A stretch of 57,957 nt of DNA. It comes from Terriglobia bacterium (GTDB taxonomy: Bacteria; Acidobacteriota; Terriglobia; Bryobacterales; Bryobacteraceae). The notes below the pieces were generated by a model. That model did no database searches. It saw only the letters and a program-made list of their open reading frames with translations, and was not told where the DNA came from. Location: contig JAIQFL010000018.1 of NCBI GenBank assembly GCA_020073365.1, positions 1-57,957 of the forward strand, read 5' to 3'. Position numbers and translations under genes: made by a program. Shown one piece after another: positions 39,301 through 45,541 of the stretch (its first letter is position 1; each line of letters begins with the position of its first letter).

Positions 39301-40012
39301 CAACTACACTCTGTCGCATTCGATCGACAACGGTTCGGCGTCCGAGACCTCGGGCGGCGCCTTGTTGCAGGATGCGTTTAACCCCAACGCTTACCGCGGC
39401 CCCTCGGATTTCGACGCGCGTCACACCATCACCGCCGACGCCGTAGTGGAGTTGCCGGTAGGCAGGGGCAAGACGTTCGCGAATCACATTCCCAAGTGGT
39501 TGGACTACGCGATCGGCGGATGGCAGGTATCCACCTTGTTTTCCTTCCGCACCGGGCAGCCGCTAAACTGTGTGGATTCAGGGGTCTACAACGTAAATTA
39601 CGAGACATCCTCGTATTGCATCGTGAAGCCGGGTTCCAGTCTGCCCTCCGGTGGATTCACCTTCGATCAAAATGGCATTCCCAGCATCTTTGCGAACACC
39701 AGTGTGGTGAACTCCGTGGTGGCCAGCCTTCCCGGGCAGGTGGGTACGAGAGGCATCGCTCGAGGTCCCGGCATGTGGAACAGCGATGTGGCGATCGGCA
39801 AGTACTTCCAGCTACCGAAAGAAGGGCACCGGCTGCAACTGCGGGCCGAGGCATACAATGTCCTCAACCACGAGAACTTCGCCAACCCGAGTCTCAGCGC
39901 CACTTCGCCGGGTCTCAATATGTCCAATCCGACCACGTTCGGCGAAATCACGAGCTCCCTCGGCGGGACCGCCGCGCGCGTAATGCAGTTCGCGTTGCGC
40001 TACGAGTTCTAA
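36332..40012 (+). CDS. Oar-like TonB-dependent outer-membrane receptor
   Basis: 1226 residues from ATG 36332. Signal peptide (MTRFAIALVLAVLPLAAQSS), then a carboxypeptidase-regulatory domain about 22-105 (LQGVITDTQGAVVPEAVVTA; GVYVLPQVQPGTYKITVEKP). The plug region is about 125-240 (VKELPLQTRNVVALLGVQAG; DQNNVLLDGVDVNDNQGKDG; GRSAGGQVFIVTKGGSNQFH). The barrel ends in FALRYEF with a C-terminal Phe, as required for outer-membrane assembly. Oar-type receptors are massively expanded in Acidobacteria and are thought to import glycans or peptides. The gene is intact, unlike the relative at 16620-17805. Confidence 0.93.
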   Translation: MTRFAIALVLAVLPLAAQSSLQGVITDTQGAVVPEAVVTAKNADTAAMRKALTNSTGVYVLPQVQPGTYKITVEKPGFRTHTAEILLQVNTPATLDIKLELGQVAESVNVNAEVAVVNTENAAMGSPFTETQVKELPLQTRNVVALLGVQAGVSSSGQVLGSRPDQNNVLLDGVDVNDNQGKDGFNAVLPIPLDSVQEFRTTVAGLGADMGRSAGGQVFIVTKGGSNQFHGSLYEYNRNTLTEANDWFSNRAGVARAALVRNQYGGSLGGPVLKNRLFFFFNYEGRKDRSATSKTATVPNSTFAQGTVQVLLKDGRTVQLTPQDVVNIDPLHIGASQYVLNLMKQYPAGNNPLGASDKGLNFNQLLFNAPNHLDNHAMVGRMDYNIDQSGKHSITVRGTLNGASQDGSGTGTTGLAQFPGQAAVAKTLDNSRGVSVRYTAVLAPHLVNLATYGYTRLGTASTGSDAVVPNLGFTTLDPLTPRPSQRIAPTMNLADDLTWTKGRHTVQLGLNFRIIDNNRLSFNNLPNYSFSRNTLLGLGADIDADVLAYLQPIYGSSIALSSGTNVTNAFGALLGLINQFGATYNFGKSGQAIPFGQPVAVDFGSKEYEEYAQDTFKWKRNVTVTYGLRYSIFSPPYEKNGIQVVPVTPLSQFFAERNGGQLLGIPSYALPSAMVTYDLGGPVNNKPGYYPTDYKDIAPRLSVAYTPESGSMLESIMGKGSVFRIGAGIVYDHYGSAMVNTFANSGSPGLATTVAQPVNTNFTTGYRYNGSGLPVLPAAGGGAFPYAPPVIQGGFTTFSGVASNLKAPYEYLLNASYARPLPHKMSLEIGYAGRLSHRGLLSQDFAQPMTKFTDPKSGQSWIQASTALAQLYNSGVTSAQVKANPNLIPNQAFFENIFPGAKNLYINGSASANFFYDVYGNYSGSYLDGLNDMDRIRQPNGGCIAVYGCNTFFPLQNSGLQAFANAGKSAYHAATIVIRRPVTNGWGYDFNYTLSHSIDNGSASETSGGALLQDAFNPNAYRGPSDFDARHTITADAVVELPVGRGKTFANHIPKWLDYAIGGWQVSTLFSFRTGQPLNCVDSGVYNVNYETSSYCIVKPGSSLPSGGFTFDQNGIPSIFANTSVVNSVVASLPGQVGTRGIARGPGMWNSDVAIGKYFQLPKEGHRLQLRAEAYNVLNHENFANPSLSATSPGLNMSNPTTFGEITSSLGGTAARVMQFALRYEF

Positions 40013-40071
40013 AGGCGACCGCTCCCAACCCAAAGGGTACCCCGGTCGCTGCTCCGCATGAAACCGTGCAC

Positions 40072-40103
40072 GGCAGGCCACGAAAAACGATGGCCTGCCC
40101 CAC
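40072..40103 (-). repeat. Hairpin repeat copy R5 before the ParA gene
   Basis: GGCAGGCCA (40072-40080) and TGGCCTGCC (40091-40099) form a perfect 9-bp stem, followed by CCAC, so the minus strand begins GTGGGGCAGGCCATCG. The stem bases differ from R1 but pairing is kept. Confidence 0.75.
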
Positions 40104-40115
40104 TGCGTTTTCGTT

Positions 40116-40129
40116 TATAGTACTCTCCA
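40116..40129 (+). promoter_or_regulatory. -10 box for a leaderless ParA transcript
   Basis: TATAGT at 40116-40121 lies 7 bases before ATG 40129, with no ribosome binding site between. The start of transcription would nearly coincide with the start codon. Confidence 0.45.
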
Positions 40130-40776
40130 TGGCAATCATCGCGGTTCTCGGGCGAAAGGGCGGCATCGGGAAATCGACCATCATAGGCAATCTGGCGGGT
40201 GAATTCGCCGCTATTGACCGGAGCGTCATCGTCCTGGATGCCGACCCGCAGCACAGCCTGGCGGCCTGGGCGTCACAGGGCGAAGGAATGCTATCCCGCT
40301 CGGTCGAAAAAGTGAAAGCGGACAGCACCGGAGCGCTAGAGGCCAAGGTGCGCAAGGTTCAAAAGGCGGCCGACCTGGTGCTCATCGACACGCCGCCAGG
40401 GATCCCCGAAATCGCCTATCAGGCCGCCCTGGTTGCCGACCTGGTTCTGCTGCCGTGCGGCCCTTCTCCCCTGGACCTCTTCTCCCTCAAGGATGCCTTG
40501 GCCCAAGCCCTGAAGGCGCGCGCCGAACGGCGATCCAAGAAGCCCCGCATCCGGTTCGTCCCTTCCCGGGTACTGATGAGCACCAACCTCGGACGCAATC
40601 TCTCCTCCACGTTGGAGGAGATGGGAAAGAAGGTGCTGCCCCCCATCGGCCTGCGGATCGTGGTGGCCGAGGCGGTGGCAAACGGCTTGACGGTGTGCGA
40701 GTACGCGCCGAATTCGGTCTCTCACGCGGAGTTCGAGGCGCTTGCCAAGGCCGTGGACAAGATCGTGACGCGGTGA
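40129..40776 (+). CDS. ParA/MinD-type P-loop ATPase (orphan)
   Basis: 215 residues from ATG 40129. The deviant Walker A GRKGGIGKST lies near 8-17, Walker A-prime VIVLDADPQHSLAAWAS near 34-50, and Walker B LVLIDTPPG near 84-92. Length and motifs fit small ParA ATPases of plasmid or accessory type, which position cargo or partition DNA. No ParB, centromere-like repeat array or chemotaxis cargo gene is adjacent. The upstream gene is the TonB receptor; downstream genes are convergent. The partner, if any, is elsewhere. Confidence 0.88.
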   Translation: MAIIAVLGRKGGIGKSTIIGNLAGEFAAIDRSVIVLDADPQHSLAAWASQGEGMLSRSVEKVKADSTGALEAKVRKVQKAADLVLIDTPPGIPEIAYQAALVADLVLLPCGPSPLDLFSLKDALAQALKARAERRSKKPRIRFVPSRVLMSTNLGRNLSSTLEEMGKKVLPPIGLRIVVAEAVANGLTVCEYAPNSVSHAEFEALAKAVDKIVTR

Positions 40777-40783
40777 GCCAGTG

Positions 40784-40832
40784 GCCGGCTAAGGCCGGCT
40801 GACAGACGACAAAAGGCGATCGTCTGTCCCAC
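40784..40832 (-). repeat. Hairpin repeat copy R2, read as the ABC ATPase C-terminus
   Basis: GACAGACGA (40801-40809) pairs with TCGTCTGTC (40820-40828). The second stem GCCGGC/GCCGGC lies at 40784-40799. On the minus strand this is the same order as R1: GTGGGACAGACGATCG, stem, then the GC-rich stem. The stop codon of the ABC ATPase (40789-40791) lies inside the second stem. Confidence 0.85.
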
Positions 40833-41601
40833 TGGACGCACTCTCCAGTCTTCGCACCAGCCACGGGATCTCGTCCTCATGGCAAGGGTCTGGCACCCGC
40901 AGATCGAGCACCGGGCGGGACCCGTGTTCCGGCGAAGGTTTCGCCAGGACGATCACCCGTGTGCCCAGCCGCAATGCCTCCTCGGTGTTGTGCGTGACAA
41001 ACAGAATCGTAGTGCCGGTGGATTGCCAGAGCTGCCGGATGAGCCGCTGCATGCCCTTTCGGGTTCCTGGGTCGAGGGCGCTGAAAGCTTCATCCATCAG
41101 CAGAATGCGCGGCCCGGTGATGAGTGCCTGCGCGATCGCCACGCGCTGCTGCATGCCTCCCGAAAGCTGGTCGGGGTACTTGCGGGCATCCGGCTCGCGC
41201 AGGCCGATGCGCCGCAGGTAGTCGAACGCCATGTTCCGCAATTCCCGGCGGCGCCGGTAGAAGCGCGGCGTCAGCCGGCCCAACAGGCTGAATTCGCTCA
41301 CTTCCGGCCCGAACGTGATGTTGTCCAGCACGGTCTTATCCGGGAACAGCGAGTACTTCTGTGGAATGTAGCCGCGTGTCCGGTCCGGTTGTGTGTGCTC
41401 GCGTCCATCCACCAGGATGCGGCCGCTCAAAGGCCGCTCGCAGCCCAGCACCAGGCGCAGCAAGGTAGACTTGCCGCAACCCGTCTGCCCCAGGATGCAG
41501 ACGAATTCGCCCTCTTCGATCTCAAGATCGATGCTGTCGAGTACGGGCCGCGAGGGCGAGCCGTACGCCACCGAGACGCCATCGATGTGGATCAGCGGCA
41601 T
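40789..41601 (-). CDS. NitT/TauT-type ABC transporter ATPase
   Basis: 270 residues from ATG 41601. Walker A GQTGCGKST near 43-51, Q-loop IPQKYSLFP, signature LSGGMQQRVAIAQALITGPR, Walker B ILLMDEAFSALDPGT, and the H-loop FVTHNTEEALRLGTRVIVLA are all present. The layout matches ATPases of the SsuB/TauB/NrtD group. The last 14 or so residues (SSGTDDRLLSSVSRP) are encoded by repeat R2, not by conserved transporter sequence. It starts 5 bases after the permease stop and is the last gene of the carboxylase-transporter operon. It powers uptake of the operon's nitrogen substrate. Confidence 0.93.
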   Translation of the reverse strand: MPLIHIDGVSVAYGSPSRPVLDSIDLEIEEGEFVCILGQTGCGKSTLLRLVLGCERPLSGRILVDGREHTQPDRTRGYIPQKYSLFPDKTVLDNITFGPEVSEFSLLGRLTPRFYRRRRELRNMAFDYLRRIGLREPDARKYPDQLSGGMQQRVAIAQALITGPRILLMDEAFSALDPGTRKGMQRLIRQLWQSTGTTILFVTHNTEEALRLGTRVIVLAKPSPEHGSRPVLDLRVPDPCHEDEIPWLVRRLESASSGTDDRLLSSVSRP

Positions 41602-41606
41602 GGCTC

Positions 41607-42464
41607 TCAAGCCTCCTGGAACCAGGGATGCAGTTTGCGGTTCGCCAGCCGCATGGCCTGGTCCACCAGGAAGAGCAGCAGCGCCACCCAGAGCACGTAC
41701 GGGATGATCACGTCCATCCCCATGTGCCTTCGCAGCAGCGCGATGCGGTAGGCCAAGCCATCGGTGGAAGCGATCATCTCGCCCGCGAAGAGAAACAGCA
41801 TTACCGATTTCAGATTCAGCCGGATGCTGTTCAGCACGCGCGGCGCGATCTGTTTCAGCACCACCCGGTAGGCCACGTCGAAATCGCCCGCCCCCAGCGT
41901 GAAGGCTTTTACCGTCTGTTCGGCTGGTACCCCGCGCGTGAGGTTGAACGTGTCCAGAATGATCGTGGGCGTCACCCCGATCACGATCAGCATGATCTTC
42001 GCCAGTTCGTCGATCCCGAAGGCGATGAACAGGATCGGCAGCAGGGAGAGCGCGATGATCTTGTCGAAGAACAGCACGAACCGCAGAAAGAACACGCCGA
42101 TGAACGGAAACAGGCCCATGTGCAGCCCCAGCAGCACGGCGGGAATCAGCAGAACCATGCTGTAGAGGAATCTGCGGGACGTCGCCTTCGTGTCCTTCCA
42201 CAACATGCTGGCGAAGAACTGCCGGACCACCGACGCGTCTTGCGCCCGCTGCTCGTCATCCTCCGCGGGCTTGAGCGCGGCGTCGTACAGGCCGCGCGCC
42301 ATCTGCGCCACGGTTGGCATCACGCGGTCTTCAGGGTTGTCGCGATGGCGTCCGTGGGAGACATAGAAGTACATGGCGATCCCGGCCACGAAGAGGCTCC
42401 AGGAAAGGAGTATCGTCCAGGAGCGGCTCGGTTTGGCGTGAATCAGCAAAAACCCCGCAGACAT
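41607..42464 (-). CDS. NitT/TauT-type ABC transporter permease
   Basis: 285 residues from ATG 42464. An N-terminal TM helix (TILLSWSLFVAGIAMYFYV) is followed by a charged 70-residue linker, then the binding-protein-dependent permease domain: SMVLLIPAVLLGLHMGLFPF, ALSLLPILFIAFGIDELAKI, and the EAA-like loop ending in LNSIRLNLKSVMLFLFAGEM, IIPYVLWVALLLFLVDQAMR. The arrangement is that of the SsuC/TauC group. It sits 8 bases after the binding-protein gene. Confidence 0.9.
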   Translation of the reverse strand: MSAGFLLIHAKPSRSWTILLSWSLFVAGIAMYFYVSHGRHRDNPEDRVMPTVAQMARGLYDAALKPAEDDEQRAQDASVVRQFFASMLWKDTKATSRRFLYSMVLLIPAVLLGLHMGLFPFIGVFFLRFVLFFDKIIALSLLPILFIAFGIDELAKIMLIVIGVTPTIILDTFNLTRGVPAEQTVKAFTLGAGDFDVAYRVVLKQIAPRVLNSIRLNLKSVMLFLFAGEMIASTDGLAYRIALLRRHMGMDVIIPYVLWVALLLFLVDQAMRLANRKLHPWFQEA

Positions 42465-42472
42465 AGGTTCCT

Positions 42473-43531
42473 CTACAGCTTGCCCTGCGCGGCCATCTGC
42501 ATATAGCTCAGATCGAAGTACAGGCGTACCCGATCGGCTTTCCCCTGCACGGTGTTATCGGGATAGCGAACCGCCACGTCGTCCACCGACTTGGTGTTGG
42601 CGCCCAGCAGTCCGTGGTCAAAGCAGAATTGCCGCACCAGCGCCATCTTCTGTTCCAGGCCGGCAGAGCCGCCGAACTCCACCGCCGATTGCGGCGTGTA
42701 AAACATCTTGGTGGTGCTGAGCTGTTCCTTGTAGGATGCCAGCGTGTCCTCGGACCCTTCCGCGATCGCAGCCAGCACCTTGTCCGCGGCCGGCCCCGGG
42801 GTTTGCATCTGCGCCAGCACTTCGTACCATGCCCCCGAGAGTGCCTTGGCGAACTTCTGCCCCGCGCCGTCGGGACGGTTCAGCACGTCCGTCCGCACCA
42901 CGGTCAGGTCCAGAATCTCTCCCGGAATTTGGGCGGAGTTGAACAGCGACGCGACGCCCTTCTGTTTGACAATCTGCGAGACCATCGGCTTCCACGTCAC
43001 CACCGCGGAGGCGCTGGAATCGCTCAGGAAGGCCGTCGCGATGTCGGAATCCGACGTGTTGATCATGCGCACTCGCTTGATCTGGTCGCGCAACCCGCCC
43101 AGCGTCATGGCGCGGTCGAACAGGTACTCTGAAACGGTCTTCTCCACCAGCAGCATCTTCTTGCCGGCCAGGTCTTTCATCGCGAGATTGTTGCGTACCA
43201 GCAACGCGTCGTTTCCGTTGGAATAGTCGCCGATCAGAATTACGGTGGTGGGAACGCCCGAAGCCGCCGGCATATCCAGCGCTTCCATGTTGGTCATGGT
43301 GCAGGCGTCGATGTTGCGCGCCACGAACGCATCCAGCGAAGGCGCATAGTCGAATCGCTGGACCTTGATCGCGATGCCGTATTTATCCGCCCATTTGCGG
43401 AGAATCCCGGCCTTGTTCATGTAGTGGTAGGGCGTCCATCCGGCATAGACCGACCATCCCACGGTGAAGGTAGGTTTCTCGGCCAAGCCCGAAACCGCAA
43501 GCAGCAATAGTAAGGAAAGAGTGCGCAGCAT
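42473..43531 (-). CDS. ABC transporter substrate-binding protein (NMT1/SsuA-like)
   Basis: 352 residues from ATG 43531, with a signal peptide (MLRTLSLLLLLAVSGLA). Mature sequence: FTVGWSVYAGWTPYHYMNKA, GIAIKVQRFDYAPSLDAFVA, IDACTMTNMEALDMPAASGV and GGLRDQIKRVRMINTSDSDI. The fold is that of NMT1/SsuA-type proteins. It resembles the binding protein of the urea-carboxylase-linked ABC transporter. Its ligand is unknown; guanidine, urea or a related amide is inferred from the operon. No lipobox is visible, so it should be free in the periplasm. Confidence 0.88.
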   Translation of the reverse strand: MLRTLSLLLLLAVSGLAEKPTFTVGWSVYAGWTPYHYMNKAGILRKWADKYGIAIKVQRFDYAPSLDAFVARNIDACTMTNMEALDMPAASGVPTTVILIGDYSNGNDALLVRNNLAMKDLAGKKMLLVEKTVSEYLFDRAMTLGGLRDQIKRVRMINTSDSDIATAFLSDSSASAVVTWKPMVSQIVKQKGVASLFNSAQIPGEILDLTVVRTDVLNRPDGAGQKFAKALSGAWYEVLAQMQTPGPAADKVLAAIAEGSEDTLASYKEQLSTTKMFYTPQSAVEFGGSAGLEQKMALVRQFCFDHGLLGANTKSVDDVAVRYPDNTVQGKADRVRLYFDLSYMQMAAQGKL

Positions 43532-43672
43532 CGTCGCCCACAGGGTGCAGAGACTCCGCGGCGACGGGGCCGGCGGGGGAACTTAATGGATTCTATCATG
43601 ATGGCCGGGTGGTTCCGGGACGGCGGCCTTCGATTCTTTCTATGCGCCCGATTCATCTTCCTGATAGTGATC

Positions 43673-43746
43673 GTGGGGCAGACGATCGCTTTTTGTCGTC
43701 TCCCCGGCAAAAGAGACAGACCACAGAAAACGATGGTCTGTCCCAC
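43673..43746. repeat. Hairpin repeat copies R3a and R3b in opposite orientations
   Basis: R3a (plus, 43673-43705) starts GTGGGGCAGACGATCG and pairs AGACGA with TCGTCT, flanked by GGGG/CCCC. R3b (minus, 43715-43746) pairs GACAGACCA with TGGTCTGTC and borders the TAG stop of allophanate hydrolase at 43747. The two are 9 bases apart, a head-to-head pair as seen for REP elements. Confidence 0.85.
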
Positions 43747-45528
43747 CTACTTCAGGTAGTTCCGCCAGCCTCCGAAGTGCGTGATTTCGGTGGCGCCCCG
43801 AAGCGCATCAGGCTCGCAGATGAAGCACTTCACGGTCTCGCCGCTATCCAGGGTCGCATTCCCGATTCCGAGCGGCGGCGGCACTTCCGCAACGAACCCG
43901 CCAAAACGGTCTTCCGGTACGGCCCAGACCTCCACTTCGATTCCTTTCCCGTCGAAGCCTTCATCCCGCACCAGCCCCGGTTTCGGAGTCATGGTGCGGT
44001 CCAGCGCGTATAGCCGATAGCCCCGCGCCGTACGGCACGTTTTCAGCAACCGCGCGCCGCGCTCGGTAAGCTGCCGGTTCAGAGGCTGCCCCTTCAGATG
44101 CGCGCCCACCACGGCGACAGCGATGCACCCCGGAGGACACGCCCCCAGGTCGATCGCCGGACCGGGCAGCTTGCCGTGCGTGCGATGGTAGCGGTCGGCC
44201 ACCGCCAGCAAGGCTTCATCGCTGAACGCGGGTCCGATGAAGGAGACGCCGAATGGCAAGCCCGTGGTCCGAAAGCCGGCAGGCACCGCTACCGCGGCAA
44301 GATCCAGCAAATTCACAAAGTTGGTGTAGTAGCCCAAATCGGTGTTCAGGCGAATGGGCTCCGCGGCCACGGCTTCGTGCGTGTAGGTGGTTCCCGTGGT
44401 GGGTAGCACCATCACGTCCATTTGCTCCCATTCGGATTCCGCGGCGCGGCGCAATTCCCGAAGCCGGTATTCCGCCTCAAAGGCGTCCACCGCGGTGTAG
44501 CGCCGCGCGCCCGAGATAATCTCGCGCACCACCGGATTCATCTGGTCGCCGTGCAGATCCACGAATTGGCCGAGCGCCGCCAGCCGCTCCGCCACCCACG
44601 GCCCCGCATAGAGCAGATCGGCCGCGGCCCGGAACACCGCGAAATCAATCTCCACCCTTTGCCCGCCCATGCCCTCAATGTCACTGAGGGCCTTCTGGTA
44701 CAGGCAGGCGGCGGCGTCATCGCCAAAGAACTGGAGTTGATCCGCCGCGGGCACACCAAAGCGGAAGGTGCCGGCGGCCCACGGCGCCGCGCTCTGCCCC
44801 ACGGCCGCCACGCGCGAAAACGGATCGGCGCCGTCGAATCCGCGGGCGCAATCCCACACGGTGTAGGCGTCATGACAGGTCGCGGTCAGGATGGAAATGC
44901 AGTCTAGAGTCCGGCATGCCGGCACCAGCCCGAGCGTGCTCAAGAGTCCGCGCGAGGGTTTCAGTCCCACCAGGTTGTTGAAGGCGGCCGGAACACGGCC
45001 CGAGCCGGCCGTGTCGCTGCCCAGCGCAAAGCTGACCAGCTTCGCGGCCACGGCCACGGCGGACCCCGAACTGGAGCCCCCGGAAATATACCGGGGATCG
45101 AACACGCTGGAGCAGGCCCCGTGCGGCGACCGGGTCCCCACCAGGCCCGTGGCGAACTGATCGAGGTTGGTCTTGCCGATGGGGATGGCTCCGGCGTCCA
45201 CCAGCGATTGCACCACGGTGGCACTCTGCGCCGGCTGATAAGCGTACGCCGGGCAGCCCGCAGTGGTCGCCAAACCCGCGACGTCGATGTTGTCCTTGAT
45301 GGCGAAGGGCACGCCGTATAGCGGCCGCGCCGCCGCCAGCGGGTCGCTCTCCAGTTCGCGCGCCTGGGCCATCGCGTATTTTCGAGGCACCAGGGAAATC
45401 CAGACCGGAGCGAGCGGACCGGAGCCGATCCGGTCGTAGACGGCCGCAACCACGTCGGCGGGCTTCGCCGCCCGTGATTGATAAAGAGTGCGCAGAGACG
45501 CCAGGTCCAGTGCGAAGTCCGCTTTCAC
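43747..45528 (-). CDS. atzF: Allophanate hydrolase
   Basis: 593 residues from ATG 45528. The amidase-signature domain has the Ser-Ser-Lys triad: Lys in VPFAIKDNIDVAGLATTAGC, and serines in YISGGSSSGSAVAVAAKLVS and LGSDTAGSGRVPAAFNNLVG. The AtzF-type C-terminal domain (from about 460) begins IAVAVVGAHLKGQPLNRQLT and ends EPDALRGATEITHFGGWRNY, which helps decarboxylate the intermediate. It converts allophanate to ammonia and CO2. The gene follows the carboxylase by 13 bases. Sequence and length are standard, with no lesions. Confidence 0.95.
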   Translation of the reverse strand: MKADFALDLASLRTLYQSRAAKPADVVAAVYDRIGSGPLAPVWISLVPRKYAMAQARELESDPLAAARPLYGVPFAIKDNIDVAGLATTAGCPAYAYQPAQSATVVQSLVDAGAIPIGKTNLDQFATGLVGTRSPHGACSSVFDPRYISGGSSSGSAVAVAAKLVSFALGSDTAGSGRVPAAFNNLVGLKPSRGLLSTLGLVPACRTLDCISILTATCHDAYTVWDCARGFDGADPFSRVAAVGQSAAPWAAGTFRFGVPAADQLQFFGDDAAACLYQKALSDIEGMGGQRVEIDFAVFRAAADLLYAGPWVAERLAALGQFVDLHGDQMNPVVREIISGARRYTAVDAFEAEYRLRELRRAAESEWEQMDVMVLPTTGTTYTHEAVAAEPIRLNTDLGYYTNFVNLLDLAAVAVPAGFRTTGLPFGVSFIGPAFSDEALLAVADRYHRTHGKLPGPAIDLGACPPGCIAVAVVGAHLKGQPLNRQLTERGARLLKTCRTARGYRLYALDRTMTPKPGLVRDEGFDGKGIEVEVWAVPEDRFGGFVAEVPPPLGIGNATLDSGETVKCFICEPDALRGATEITHFGGWRNYLK

Positions 45529-45541
45529 GTCCTCACCTCTT

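Noticed and set aside
41607..42506. 292-codon plus-strand frame opposite the permease gene
   Set aside because: Its His/Gln/Arg-rich product is a typical antisense shadow of a hydrophobic membrane protein gene.
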